64,000 nucleotides of DNA from Flammeovirgaceae bacterium UBA5585 (GTDB lineage Bacteria; Bacteroidota; Bacteroidia; Cytophagales; Cyclobacteriaceae): assembly GCA_002425185.1 (NCBI GenBank), contig DILT01000012.1, forward strand, positions 186,001 to 250,000. Direction: 5' to 3'. Position numbers and translations under genes: made by a program. The notes below the pieces were generated by a model. The model was not told where the DNA came from. It saw only the letters and a program-made list of their open reading frames with translations, and made no database searches. Of this stretch, positions 53,513 to 62,571 are shown piece by piece; the first letter of the stretch is position 1, and each line of letters opens with the position of its first letter.

Positions 53513-53570
53513 TTCTACCGGAATTCCGGTAGTTTTTCGTCCGAAAAAATGCCGGTTTTCCGGTATTGAG
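53513..53570. repeat. 58-bp three-palindrome repeat, copy C
   Basis: A perfect CTACCGGAATTCCGGTAG palindrome, then TTTTTCG-TC-CGAAAAA, then GCCGGTTTTCCGGTATTGAG. It is the most regular of the three copies and lies about 140 bases upstream of the PorP/SprF ATG. Confidence 0.8.
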
Positions 53571-53689
53571 CCGGGTAACTAATGCAACTACATTTAGTTA
53601 TCGAAAACTGCATCACAAAAGCAGCATTTGTTAATTACTAGTGCAAAATCATTATCCAATTTTTGGTGCTTATTACCCTGTACCCTCTC

Positions 53690-53769
53690 ACGAGGCTGAT
53701 GGTTCGAATATGAGTGCTTTTCTGAATAGCTCTCATTGGCAGACAGACACCGTATTCCCTCAGCCTCGT
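53690..53769. repeat. 10-bp inverted repeat spanning the PorP/SprF start
   Basis: ACGAGGCTGA at 53690-53699 and TCAGCCTCGT at 53760-53769 are perfectly complementary and enclose the ATG at 53710. A long-range RNA hairpin could mask the start. Confidence 0.5.
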
Positions 53770-54705
53770 TGCACCAATACCGTAATCTCATTCGTAAATA
53801 GAGTATTTGTACTGATCGTAATATTGATATTACTGAGTATAGAAGGTGAGGCCCAGCAAGATCCGCTGCATGCGCAATACATCTTTAATCCGTTCATTAT
53901 TAATCCCGCGTATGCCGGGTTCTCTAAAGACCTTACGGCCATGGCAGCTTACCGTGTGCAATGGGCCGGCTTTAGCGGAAGTCCTGTAACGATGAATGCT
54001 TCCGGGCACGTAGCGCCGATGGATAATAAAATGGGACTCGGGCTGACTATGCTGCAGGATAAAATCGGCACCAATAAAACCCTGGAAGTATTGGCCTCGT
54101 ATGCCTATCACATTGAGATGCAAAACCGCAGTCGCATTTCCTTTGGCTTGCAGGCCGGAGTGGTCAATTATAAAAACGATTTTAATGAACTGACCATCGA
54201 TCCGGGTGATCCGAAATTTCAAACCAACATAAGCGAGCTGGCACCAAGTTTTGGTGCAGGCATTATGTACTCATCCGATAATTTTATAGTTGGTGTAAGC
54301 ATGCCGAAGATGCTGAAAGGCTCTACGGTAATTGACGGCACCGAATTGATTTTATACAACCAGCATTCGTATGTTCATGCAGCCTATATTTTTCAACTAT
54401 CACCACGATTAAAACTTAAACCTTTTGTGATGGGACGCTATGTGGCCGGTGCTCCCATCAATGCCGACTTCGGTGTTTCACTCAATGCCGATGACAGTTA
54501 TACCCTCGGTTTATTTACCCGCAACCTGAATACCTACGGGGCGCTAATGAAAATCAATTTGGGGGACTTGCTTCGTGTAGGCTACATTTTTGAATTACCA
54601 ACCAACAAATCGGTGGGCCTTACTTATACCGCGCATGAAATAACCATTGGCATACGCACACGCTTGTTCCGGTTTCACGACATTTCATCCATTGCAGATT
54701 TTTAA
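53710..54705 (+). CDS. PorP/SprF-family outer-membrane protein (T9SS partner)
   Basis: 331 residues from ATG 53710. A hydrophobic signal (RVFVLIVILILLSIEGEAQ) is preceded by about 30 extra polar residues; no ATG lies nearer, and a GTG at 53641 would lengthen it further. The mature part has the family signature QQDPLHAQYIFNPFIINPAY followed by AGFSKDLTAMAAYRVQWAG and a regular barrel ending ITIGIRTRLFRF. PorP/SprF proteins help T9SS cargo with type-B CTDs reach the surface, as SprF does for SprB. The two genes downstream are such candidates. Confidence 0.9.
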   Translation: MSAFLNSSHWQTDTVFPQPRCTNTVISFVNRVFVLIVILILLSIEGEAQQDPLHAQYIFNPFIINPAYAGFSKDLTAMAAYRVQWAGFSGSPVTMNASGHVAPMDNKMGLGLTMLQDKIGTNKTLEVLASYAYHIEMQNRSRISFGLQAGVVNYKNDFNELTIDPGDPKFQTNISELAPSFGAGIMYSSDNFIVGVSMPKMLKGSTVIDGTELILYNQHSYVHAAYIFQLSPRLKLKPFVMGRYVAGAPINADFGVSLNADDSYTLGLFTRNLNTYGALMKINLGDLLRVGYIFELPTNKSVGLTYTAHEITIGIRTRLFRFHDISSIADF

Positions 54706-54750
54706 CAACACATGATCATTCAAAAAAATATAATCCTTAACGCTGTTACC

Positions 54751-55872
54751 ATGAAAACATTGACACTTTTTACAATTATAACGGTGTTTAGCCTAAACAC
54801 GATGGCCACGGTACGCACCGTGAGCAACACCCCCAACGTAGCCCAGTTCACTACCATTCAACTTGCCATTGACGCCAGCGCAAATGGTGATACTGTGTAT
54901 GTATATGGAAGCCCTAATGAATATGCAGGGTTTACCATTCTCGATAAACGAATAACCGTTATCGGTCCAGGTTGGGCACCCAATAAAAATTTGCCATTAA
55001 CTGCAATAGTAAATGGCGTAACGCTACGCGATAGCCCTGCTGCCGGTAGCCCAAGTGGATCAGAATTACATGGCCTGGTATTTACAGGATCAATATTTCT
55101 TTCCAGAAACCAGGTTGGAGGCGACATGCCTGTTAATGATATCCGGGTTATCAGATGCCAGTTCAATGGCGGGGTAACCTGGCAGTTAAGTGATTCCGGT
55201 CACCTCATTGAAGGGTGCGCATTTTATAATGGGCTAAACTTTTTAAGCAGTGCCACATACACCAATATTCTTTTTCAGAATAATATAATCTTCTTTTCCG
55301 TTTGCTGCATAACTACTCAGATAAATGGACTGGCTAATTCTATTAATGTTAGGTTTGACCATAACCTCTTCTTCAGTTCAAACAATGCATCAGGAAATAA
55401 TGTAACAGTGTTTAGTGGAGGCACCCGATTTTTAACATTCACGAATAATATCTTCAACCAGGCAAATGTTGGTCTGAATGTGAGCCTCAGTACATTCAAC
55501 AATAACCTCACCAATAATATTTCGCTTAACAATGCTAATGCAACTTCAAATGCTACTCCGTGGGATGTGAACAGCAATGTAAATGGCGGTGGAAACATCG
55601 CTAACCAAAATCCGCAGCTCACTGCCCAAACAACGATTGATGCCGGAAACACTTCTCCGGTTCAAAATTTCGCCATCGTTGCGGGGCCGGCTAAAAACTC
55701 TGGCAGCGATGGTAAAGATATGGGGTTGTTGTTTGATGCCACCGGCAGTTTAAACTGGAACAACAGCCGCAACGGACGCATACCACGAATCTTCAGCATG
55801 AACATTACTACACCAACCGTAGCCCCGGGTGCCAACCTGAGTGTGACGGTGGATGCGAGGAAGAGTAATTAA
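54751..55872 (+). CDS. Secreted right-handed beta-helix protein, second locus
   Basis: 373 residues: a signal peptide (MKTLTLFTIITVFSLNTMA), cap with FTTIQLAIDASANGDTVYV, N-rich coils (NILFQNNIIFFS, LTNNISLNNANAT), GKDMGLLFDATG and the tail IPRIFSMNITTPTVAPGANL ending DARKSN. Its plan is parallel to the 41097 and 42195 proteins with only weak sequence identity in the core. The ATG at 54751 is chosen over one at 54712 because it gives a clean signal peptide. It lies between PorP/SprF and the EYFF-repeat gene. Confidence 0.8.
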   Translation: MKTLTLFTIITVFSLNTMATVRTVSNTPNVAQFTTIQLAIDASANGDTVYVYGSPNEYAGFTILDKRITVIGPGWAPNKNLPLTAIVNGVTLRDSPAAGSPSGSELHGLVFTGSIFLSRNQVGGDMPVNDIRVIRCQFNGGVTWQLSDSGHLIEGCAFYNGLNFLSSATYTNILFQNNIIFFSVCCITTQINGLANSINVRFDHNLFFSSNNASGNNVTVFSGGTRFLTFTNNIFNQANVGLNVSLSTFNNNLTNNISLNNANATSNATPWDVNSNVNGGGNIANQNPQLTAQTTIDAGNTSPVQNFAIVAGPAKNSGSDGKDMGLLFDATGSLNWNNSRNGRIPRIFSMNITTPTVAPGANLSVTVDARKSN

Positions 55873-55959
55873 TATATAAGTAGGGAGTTGTTAGTTGTTA
55901 ACCCGAAGTAACAAGACTCTAAAGCTCAGATTTTGAGATCATCTATTAACACCATAAGG

Positions 55960-58461
55960 ATGTTCAAATGCATGACGATGCTTCGTGTCGGGGTAATTTT
56001 TTGGCTGATGTTGTTGGGCACCAGCGGTTGGGCGCAAAGTATTATTGCTGCTGAATATTTTTTCAATACCGATCCAGGGCAAGGTAATGCCACGCCTCTG
56101 TCTATCCCTTCCGGGGGCGAAGTAACCTTTACCCGAACCATCCCCACTACCTCGTTGTCGCAAGGGTTTCACTTTCTTGGATTACGCATAAAAGAAACCG
56201 GAGGTGTGTGGAGTTTATTTGAAACGCGGGGCTTTTACATTACTGCGGCCACTACCGATGTGCCCAACATCGTAGCTGCTGAGTATTTTTTAGACAATGA
56301 CCCCGGTAAGGGTAACGGAATCACCATACCCATAACACCGGGTGCTACCGTAAACTTCACCGTGCCTATTCCTGCAGGAAGCCTTACACCGGGTTTTCAT
56401 TTCCTCGCCATTCGTACCAAAGGTGCTGATGGTCGCTGGGGGCTTTTCGAAAGCAGGGGATTTTACATTACTGCGGCCACTACCGATGTACCCAACATTG
56501 TAGCAGCAGAATATTTTATTGATACCGATCCGGGTATCGGCAATGCTGAATCCATAACACCCATTTCAGCAGGAGCCTCGGTAAATATCACAGCAAGTAT
56601 TCCTGCTGGTCTCACACCCGGTTTCCATACGCTGGCCATCCGCACCAAGCGTGCCGATGGAACCTGGGGTCTTTTTGAAGCGCGCGGGTTTTATGTAACA
56701 TCTACCAACAATGATGCAGCTGATATTGTAGCCGCTGAATATTTCTTTGAAGCTACTGATCCGGGCGAAGGAAATGGAAATACTGTAAGTGTTACACCGG
56801 GGCCGGTAGTAAATGAAACATTGTCCATTTCCACCACAGGTTTACCCACCGGTCCGCAACTGTTAAGTTTGCGTGTGCAGGATGCCACAGGTATTTGGAG
56901 CACAGTTGAAACACAACCTTTCACCGTACTGGCCTGTACACCCCCTGCACCACCCACTGCACCAAATGTTAGTCGGTGTACTGTTGGCGCGCTAACCCTT
57001 ACAGCAACGGCAGGCGCTACCGGCACGCAGGTATATCGCTGGTATGCCGATGCTATTACATCCGTTATTTTGTTTACCGGTGCAGCATTTACTACGCCTG
57101 AGTTATCGACCAGTACGACCTATTTCGTAAGTGTATTTGATCCTTCCACCCTGTGTGAAAGCAACCGCACCACCGTTACCGCTGGCGTTACCATCATCGC
57201 TCAGCCAGTACTGAACATCAGCAGCGTTACCATCTGCGAAGGCAATTCAATTTTAGTAAGCGCGCCACAGGGCTTTACCAATTATACCTGGTCGAATGGA
57301 GAAATAACACGCGAAATATTAGTTACTGTTTCCGGAAGTTATACGGTTGTTGTTGGTAATGGAACGTGTTCAAGCATACCTTCTGCTGCCGCGCAAGTAA
57401 CAGTAACCCCCCGACCAGCCATACCGGTTGTCACTCCGAGTGGAACCACCAGCTTGTGTGATGGCTCAACCGTTACACTTACTGCACCGGATGGATTTAC
57501 CTACACCTGGTCTAATGGACAAATCACACGAGAAATAATCGTAAGCGCCTCAGGCAATTACTCCGTAAGTGTTACCGATAACAACGGATGCTCTAGTGTT
57601 GCTTCCGATGCTATTGCGGTTACGGCAAATACCACTCCACCCAAACCGGTTATTGAAACCTTTGGCAGCACTACGTTATGCGGTACAAATACAATTGGTT
57701 TACTCGCGCCACTTGGCTATAGTATTTATCAATGGTCAAGCGGACAAACCGCGGCTGGTATTACTGTTGCTGTGGCCGGCTCTTACACCGTTGTAGTAGG
57801 TAACGCTACAAACTGTTTATCGGTGGCCTCCGACCCTATTGTGGTTACGGCTACCGGTCAGCCTTGTACGGGAACAGGAGGCACCAACGCACCCCCAGTG
57901 ATCGCATCACAAACTTTTTCCGTTCAGATTGAAGGAAGCCTGCAGACTGACCTGGCTGCTTATATTACTGATCCCGACAACAACCTTAATTTCAATTCCC
58001 TGCGCGTGATCAATAACCAGACTTCGCGCGGTGTGCCGGCCAGTATTGATGCAGCCTACAACCTGGTGGTGAATTATGCAGGCGATGCCTTTACCGGAAA
58101 CGACCGTGTTACCGTTGAGGTGTGTGATTTGCTGGCTGTCTGTGCCCAGGGATTCTTTGATATTGACGTAGTAGGCGGTGTGGTTGTATTCAACGGGCTT
58201 TCGCCCGATGGAGATGGTTTCAATGATTTCATGTTTATTAAATATGTTGATGTGGTGGAAGGCGCTTCGCAAAACAAGGTAACTATCTTCAATCGATGGG
58301 GCGATACGGTGTTTGATATACAGAATTACAATAATACCGATCGGGTATTTACAGGATTAAGTAACAACGGAGCAGAACTGCCCGCAGGCACCTATTTTTA
58401 CAAAGTTGAGTTTACCGGAAATATCAAACTGGCAACCGGATTCATTACCCTGATTCGGTAA
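55960..58461 (+). CDS. EYFFDTDPG-repeat surface protein with T9SS type-B sorting domain, second locus
   Basis: 833 residues: a signal peptide (ends TSGWAQ), four repeats of about 76 residues (IVAAEYFIDTDPGIGNAES, GFHTLAIRTKRADGTWGLF, ARGFYVT), CHU-type sandwiches with TYTWSNGQITREIIVSASG and similar units, a cadherin-like ITDPDNNLNFNSLRVI, and a type-B CTD (LSPDGDGFNDFMFIKYVD, KVTIFNRWGDTVFDIQ, ELPAGTYFYKVEF). The start is the first ATG, MFKCMTMLRVGVIFW; inner ATGs at 55972 and 55978 are also possible. It is the counterpart of the 43237 protein. Confidence 0.87.
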   Translation: MFKCMTMLRVGVIFWLMLLGTSGWAQSIIAAEYFFNTDPGQGNATPLSIPSGGEVTFTRTIPTTSLSQGFHFLGLRIKETGGVWSLFETRGFYITAATTDVPNIVAAEYFLDNDPGKGNGITIPITPGATVNFTVPIPAGSLTPGFHFLAIRTKGADGRWGLFESRGFYITAATTDVPNIVAAEYFIDTDPGIGNAESITPISAGASVNITASIPAGLTPGFHTLAIRTKRADGTWGLFEARGFYVTSTNNDAADIVAAEYFFEATDPGEGNGNTVSVTPGPVVNETLSISTTGLPTGPQLLSLRVQDATGIWSTVETQPFTVLACTPPAPPTAPNVSRCTVGALTLTATAGATGTQVYRWYADAITSVILFTGAAFTTPELSTSTTYFVSVFDPSTLCESNRTTVTAGVTIIAQPVLNISSVTICEGNSILVSAPQGFTNYTWSNGEITREILVTVSGSYTVVVGNGTCSSIPSAAAQVTVTPRPAIPVVTPSGTTSLCDGSTVTLTAPDGFTYTWSNGQITREIIVSASGNYSVSVTDNNGCSSVASDAIAVTANTTPPKPVIETFGSTTLCGTNTIGLLAPLGYSIYQWSSGQTAAGITVAVAGSYTVVVGNATNCLSVASDPIVVTATGQPCTGTGGTNAPPVIASQTFSVQIEGSLQTDLAAYITDPDNNLNFNSLRVINNQTSRGVPASIDAAYNLVVNYAGDAFTGNDRVTVEVCDLLAVCAQGFFDIDVVGGVVVFNGLSPDGDGFNDFMFIKYVDVVEGASQNKVTIFNRWGDTVFDIQNYNNTDRVFTGLSNNGAELPAGTYFYKVEFTGNIKLATGFITLIR

Positions 58462-58730
58462 GTAACTAAACCTCCTTGCCCTGTGTTCGTCTAATTTATT
58501 GATATTTGATTGATGATATGGCCCTGATCGTCCGGTGGCAACCAACAATACACCTGCAGGAAGGGCGCAAAACCGAAGGGTGGAGATGCGCATTACAGAC
58601 ATGTGACAATTTCCTTTAAGCCTCCAGGATTAGTGTGGTTTTACTCCGGTTTTAATCTGCTTCGCCATTCCTCGGTATTAGGCTTACGGAAGTTAACGAA
58701 TTTCTTTGAATCCCGAAGAAGCCAATGTTG

Positions 58731-59342
58731 CTATATAATCTTCTTTTCAAAGGCAGTACGAACCAAGGCCGCTGTGTTTTTTACCTGCAATTTTGAAATC
58801 AGATTCTTCCGGTGCGAGTCTACCGTGCTGTCGCTGATGAAGAGCTTCTCGGCAATTTCGTGGTTGGTCAGTCCTTCGGCAATTAACCGCAGCACTTCAA
58901 TTTCCCTGCGGGTTAGCAGCAGTTGGTTATGATCGCTGATGCTTTCTTTTACGTTCTCCTTACCCAGCCAGTATTCATTGCCGCTGCTAACCAGGTATAT
59001 GGCTTTTTCCAGCTCTTCAAGCGAAGCGTTTTTTAATAAATATCCTTTGGCACCGGCATCGCGCATGCTCTGTAAATAGGTAAGCTGATCGAAGTTGGTC
59101 AGGGCAATTATTTTCAAATCCGGATGCTTCTTCAGCAAGATTTTGCATACGTCAATTCCGCTCTGGTCGGGCAGGTTAATGTCGAGCAATACCATATCGG
59201 CCTGGTTGTTAACAAAATACCCCAGGCACGAGGCGGCATTCATGGCGTAGCCGCAAACCTGCACATCCGGTACCTGCTGCAGCATGCTGCGCATGCCTTC
59301 AATTACCATGGGGTGGTCGTCAACAATAAAAACACGAATCAT
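58731..59342 (-). CDS. NarL/LuxR-family response regulator
   Basis: 203 residues: a receiver with D8/D9, phospho-acceptor D54 (VLLDINLPDQSG) and the T/K positions ALTNFDQLT and LLKNASLEE, then a LuxR HTH (LTRREIEVLRLIAEGLTN, TVDSHRKNLISKL). It overlaps the kinase gene by ATGA. It is a close structural counterpart of the 36526 regulator. Confidence 0.94.
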   Translation of the reverse strand: MIRVFIVDDHPMVIEGMRSMLQQVPDVQVCGYAMNAASCLGYFVNNQADMVLLDINLPDQSGIDVCKILLKKHPDLKIIALTNFDQLTYLQSMRDAGAKGYLLKNASLEELEKAIYLVSSGNEYWLGKENVKESISDHNQLLLTRREIEVLRLIAEGLTNHEIAEKLFISDSTVDSHRKNLISKLQVKNTAALVRTAFEKKII

Positions 59343-61309
59343 ACCGGTATGATAATCTGAACAGAGGTGCCCTGGCCGGGCGCACCCTGAATATCCGCTT
59401 TTCCTTTCAGGTAATCTACCCGTGAGCGAATGGACGTCCAGCCGGAGCCTGCGGCATGTTGCAATACAGCAACATCAACGCCCGATCCGTTGTCTTCCAC
59501 GGTTAGGGTAACCTCACCATTCTGCCGGGCCAATTGCACCAGTACCTCCGTTGCCCTGGCGTGTTTGGCAACGTTATTCAACAGTTCCTGTGTAATGCGG
59601 TAAAGAATAATTTCCTTGCCGGAATCAATCCGGTCATCCATGCCTACAGCCTGGAAGTTCACTTTAAAAATTCCCGACTCGGTAACCGATTGGCAATAGC
59701 TTTTCAGGGCTTCGGTCAGGCCAAACTTCACCAGCACTTCGGGCATCATGTTGTGCGCCACACGCCTGAGTTCCGCTATGGAGTTGTCGAGCATATCGAG
59801 CGAACGCTCAAAGAGCAATGCACTGTTGGCATCAAGTACCACATTTGATTTCATATTGGTTAAGGAAAATTTTACTCCTGATAACATGCCGCCAAGTCCA
59901 TCATGAAGGTCTTTGGCCAGCCTGCCCCGCTCCTCTTCCTGACCTTTGATAATGGCTTCACTGGCCAGCAGTTGTTTCTCGCTTTCCAATTTTGCAATCT
60001 GCACTGCCTGTACCTGGCTTTCCTTTTCAAATAGTCTCTTCTTCTGCTGATAGGTGCGCCTTGCCAGTAATGCAATAACGGCCAGCGCCAGCAATGAGCC
60101 AACCAATATGTAATTGAATAACCGGCTCTGCCGTATGGTGAGATCTTTTATTTCGGCCTGTTGCTGAAGCTCCACAATGCGTTGCTCTTTTCGCCTGGAT
60201 TCATATTTGGCTTCTACATTCTGGATGTTTCTGGCAACCGATTCATTTAATAATACGGTGCGGATTGAATCGCTCTTGATGGAATAATTTACATTCCCTT
60301 TGAAGTCCCTTTTAAGAAGTGATATCTCGGCCAGCACCGAATACGCTTGCCCGATATGACTCAAATAATTGTTATCCATGGCCAATTTCAGCGATTGATT
60401 TATGTTGGATTCTGCCGCTGTGATTTGCCCTTCACTATACTGGCAGATGGCTAAACCACGCATGGCAATTACTTCAGAAACCAGGTCATTGAGTTTTCTT
60501 GCCAATACTAACGCATCCTGGTAGGATCGCTTAGCCTGCTGAAAATTACCCAGCTTGATGTAAGCATCGCCCAGGTTTGAAGCAGAAACCAGCATGGCAT
60601 ATTGATGGTTCGTTTTTTTTGCTAACGCCTGCACCTCGGTAAGTATCTGAACAGATTTATTTACCTGCCCGGATTTATTAAGTGGCATCGCCAGGTTAAT
60701 TGAAGCCGAAATGACTCCAAATACATTGTTTATCTCGCGGCTAAGCCGTAACGACTTCTCTCCGTACTCTATAGATTTAGGATACTGGTTAAGATTAAAG
60801 TATATAATACAGAGGTTGTCAAAAATTGAACTCAATCTGCGCCTGTCACCCAGTTGCTCATACATGGGAACAACTTGCAAGTACGTTTCAAGAGCTTCCT
60901 CATGCCGTTCCAGTTCCATATAGGAAGCCCCAACATTACCAAGGCAGGCTGCCAGTCTTTCGGGATCGCCAAACTGTCGTGCAATTTCCACAGACTTCAG
61001 ATTTAAAATGAGCGCAGTATCATAGCGGCCCATCAGGTTGTATACATACGTGGCATTGGTGTAATAGCTTATGATACCGCGCGTATAATTCAGTTGCTCA
61101 CTAAGGTTCAACGCCTGCTCATACAACAGCAATGCTGAGTCGGGATTGTTATTTTCGTATTGCTGCCCCAACTGAATGTAGAGCATCACCTGGTTTGTAT
61201 CGCGCTTCGAATTTCGAAGTGCCTGCCAAAGACTATCCCGGTCAAGATAGTCCTGCCCCATACCCGTTATAGCATTAAAAACAAAAGCGATGAAAATGGA
61301 GAAGCGCAT
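59339..61309 (-). CDS. TPR-containing sensor histidine kinase (HisKA_3 type)
   Basis: 656 residues: a signal peptide (MRFSIFIAFVFNAITGMGQ), about seven TPRs (30-340), coiled coil, transmembrane helix (about 395-413), H469 in KDLHDGLGGMLSGVKFSL, and ATPase motifs ELLNNVAKHARAT and EDNGSGVDVAVLQ. The last receptor-type kinase of the window, it is translationally coupled to its regulator. It stands divergent from the unknown secreted pair at 61462. Confidence 0.93.
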   Translation of the reverse strand: MRFSIFIAFVFNAITGMGQDYLDRDSLWQALRNSKRDTNQVMLYIQLGQQYENNNPDSALLLYEQALNLSEQLNYTRGIISYYTNATYVYNLMGRYDTALILNLKSVEIARQFGDPERLAACLGNVGASYMELERHEEALETYLQVVPMYEQLGDRRRLSSIFDNLCIIYFNLNQYPKSIEYGEKSLRLSREINNVFGVISASINLAMPLNKSGQVNKSVQILTEVQALAKKTNHQYAMLVSASNLGDAYIKLGNFQQAKRSYQDALVLARKLNDLVSEVIAMRGLAICQYSEGQITAAESNINQSLKLAMDNNYLSHIGQAYSVLAEISLLKRDFKGNVNYSIKSDSIRTVLLNESVARNIQNVEAKYESRRKEQRIVELQQQAEIKDLTIRQSRLFNYILVGSLLALAVIALLARRTYQQKKRLFEKESQVQAVQIAKLESEKQLLASEAIIKGQEEERGRLAKDLHDGLGGMLSGVKFSLTNMKSNVVLDANSALLFERSLDMLDNSIAELRRVAHNMMPEVLVKFGLTEALKSYCQSVTESGIFKVNFQAVGMDDRIDSGKEIILYRITQELLNNVAKHARATEVLVQLARQNGEVTLTVEDNGSGVDVAVLQHAAGSGWTSIRSRVDYLKGKADIQGAPGQGTSVQIIIPV

Positions 61310-61461
61310 AAGCAGGATTCCTATACAAATCTAACCGATCTGCCCACATCGCAGTCCTGTTCTAAACTCTCTTTTTTAAAAATCCCCTTTTTCGGGGAGG
61401 GTTTGAATTTTCTAATCAGGCAATTTTATTCCATCAAACACAAGGCTCTAAATTCTCCTTT

Positions 61462-62571
61462 ATGAAAAATGTTATCGTACTCTTGCTCTTCATAATCTGG
61501 GCACAAAGTTCTGCCCAACCGTGCACGAAGGAAGACATTTTGAAACAACCTGGTTACTGGACTCCCGGTTTAAAGAGTTCAACCTACGGGGTTACCCCTG
61601 CCGATCTGGCAAAACAACAAACAATCGTTAATACTATTATTCAGTCTATACAAAAGAAGTATGCTTCCCCACGGGGAGTTGACATTGTATTTGGAGGTGC
61701 TCATTTTGAAAATTCCAGATTACCGCAAATTTCTAAACCCGGAAACTATTATTATGCTTACTTCTATATTATTGAACACCCTTGTGTGTATGCCAAAGAA
61801 GCCATGGAAAACCGTGGAGCCAGTGCCTATCTGTGGATTTGTGCAAATGATTTTTCCCTTGAATTTGGTCAAAGTTTTTTCGTACCATCAAAACCGAATG
61901 AAGAGAATCCCAAGACAGATGCTTTCAGGCTAATTGATCAAAATCCTGTTTTAAAGGATGGCATGTGGTACTGGCGCGATGGCAAAGGCAGTACCGGTGA
62001 TTACCGCTGGGTAGTTGCTTCCGATGGAAAGCAGCCGTTTGTGATCATCAGTCGAAAGGAAATGGCCGAGCGGCTAAAAGTTTACTATCAGAAAAAGCTT
62101 AAACAGTCGGAAGATCAATTCAATGAAACACTAAAAACGAATGAGGAAACGTACCAGAACCTGAAGAAATTCAATGAGAAAGAGGCCAATGCTTTCCGGG
62201 ATCAAAGTAAAGTCTATGCTGAAAAAATGCGGAGCATTGAGCAAAGCATGTATGGCAAATCGCTGGCGGTGGTAGAGAACATCCTCAAATCATCCGACCT
62301 CGCTTCGCTGCAGCAGCCGGCCATAATCGATCATATAAAAGGGTTTAATGAATTTGAAGGTTTTGTAACGGAAGATCACATGTATGCCACGTATGCCATA
62401 CGACCCAACCCGGCATATTTCAATCCTCAGTTGCCCAAATCTTCGCCACAATTTTTTACCGTGCATTTCAGAATGCCTGAAACTGGTGATAACCTTTTAT
62501 CAGAAAAAGCGAAAGAAGATTTATTGAAAGCGATTGACTTTACATCACTTAAAAACATGCTCGGAAAATGA
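61462..62571 (+). CDS. Secreted protein with a coiled-coil region, unknown
   Basis: 369 residues: a signal peptide (MKNVIVLLLFIIWAQSSAQ), an N-terminal domain with paired cysteines (QPCTKED, HPCVYAKE, WICAND), then a charged helix of about 90 residues (EDQFNETLKTNEETYQNLKK...KSLAVVENILKSS) and a beta-rich end. No family is recognised. It overlaps the next gene by ATGA, so the two products probably act together. Confidence 0.7.
   Translation: MKNVIVLLLFIIWAQSSAQPCTKEDILKQPGYWTPGLKSSTYGVTPADLAKQQTIVNTIIQSIQKKYASPRGVDIVFGGAHFENSRLPQISKPGNYYYAYFYIIEHPCVYAKEAMENRGASAYLWICANDFSLEFGQSFFVPSKPNEENPKTDAFRLIDQNPVLKDGMWYWRDGKGSTGDYRWVVASDGKQPFVIISRKEMAERLKVYYQKKLKQSEDQFNETLKTNEETYQNLKKFNEKEANAFRDQSKVYAEKMRSIEQSMYGKSLAVVENILKSSDLASLQQPAIIDHIKGFNEFEGFVTEDHMYATYAIRPNPAYFNPQLPKSSPQFFTVHFRMPETGDNLLSEKAKEDLLKAIDFTSLKNMLGK

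Noticed and set aside
58462..58730. Gene or ncRNA between the EYFF gene and the response regulator
   Set aside because: No convincing frame, repeat copy or terminator with T-tract was seen in this convergent gap.
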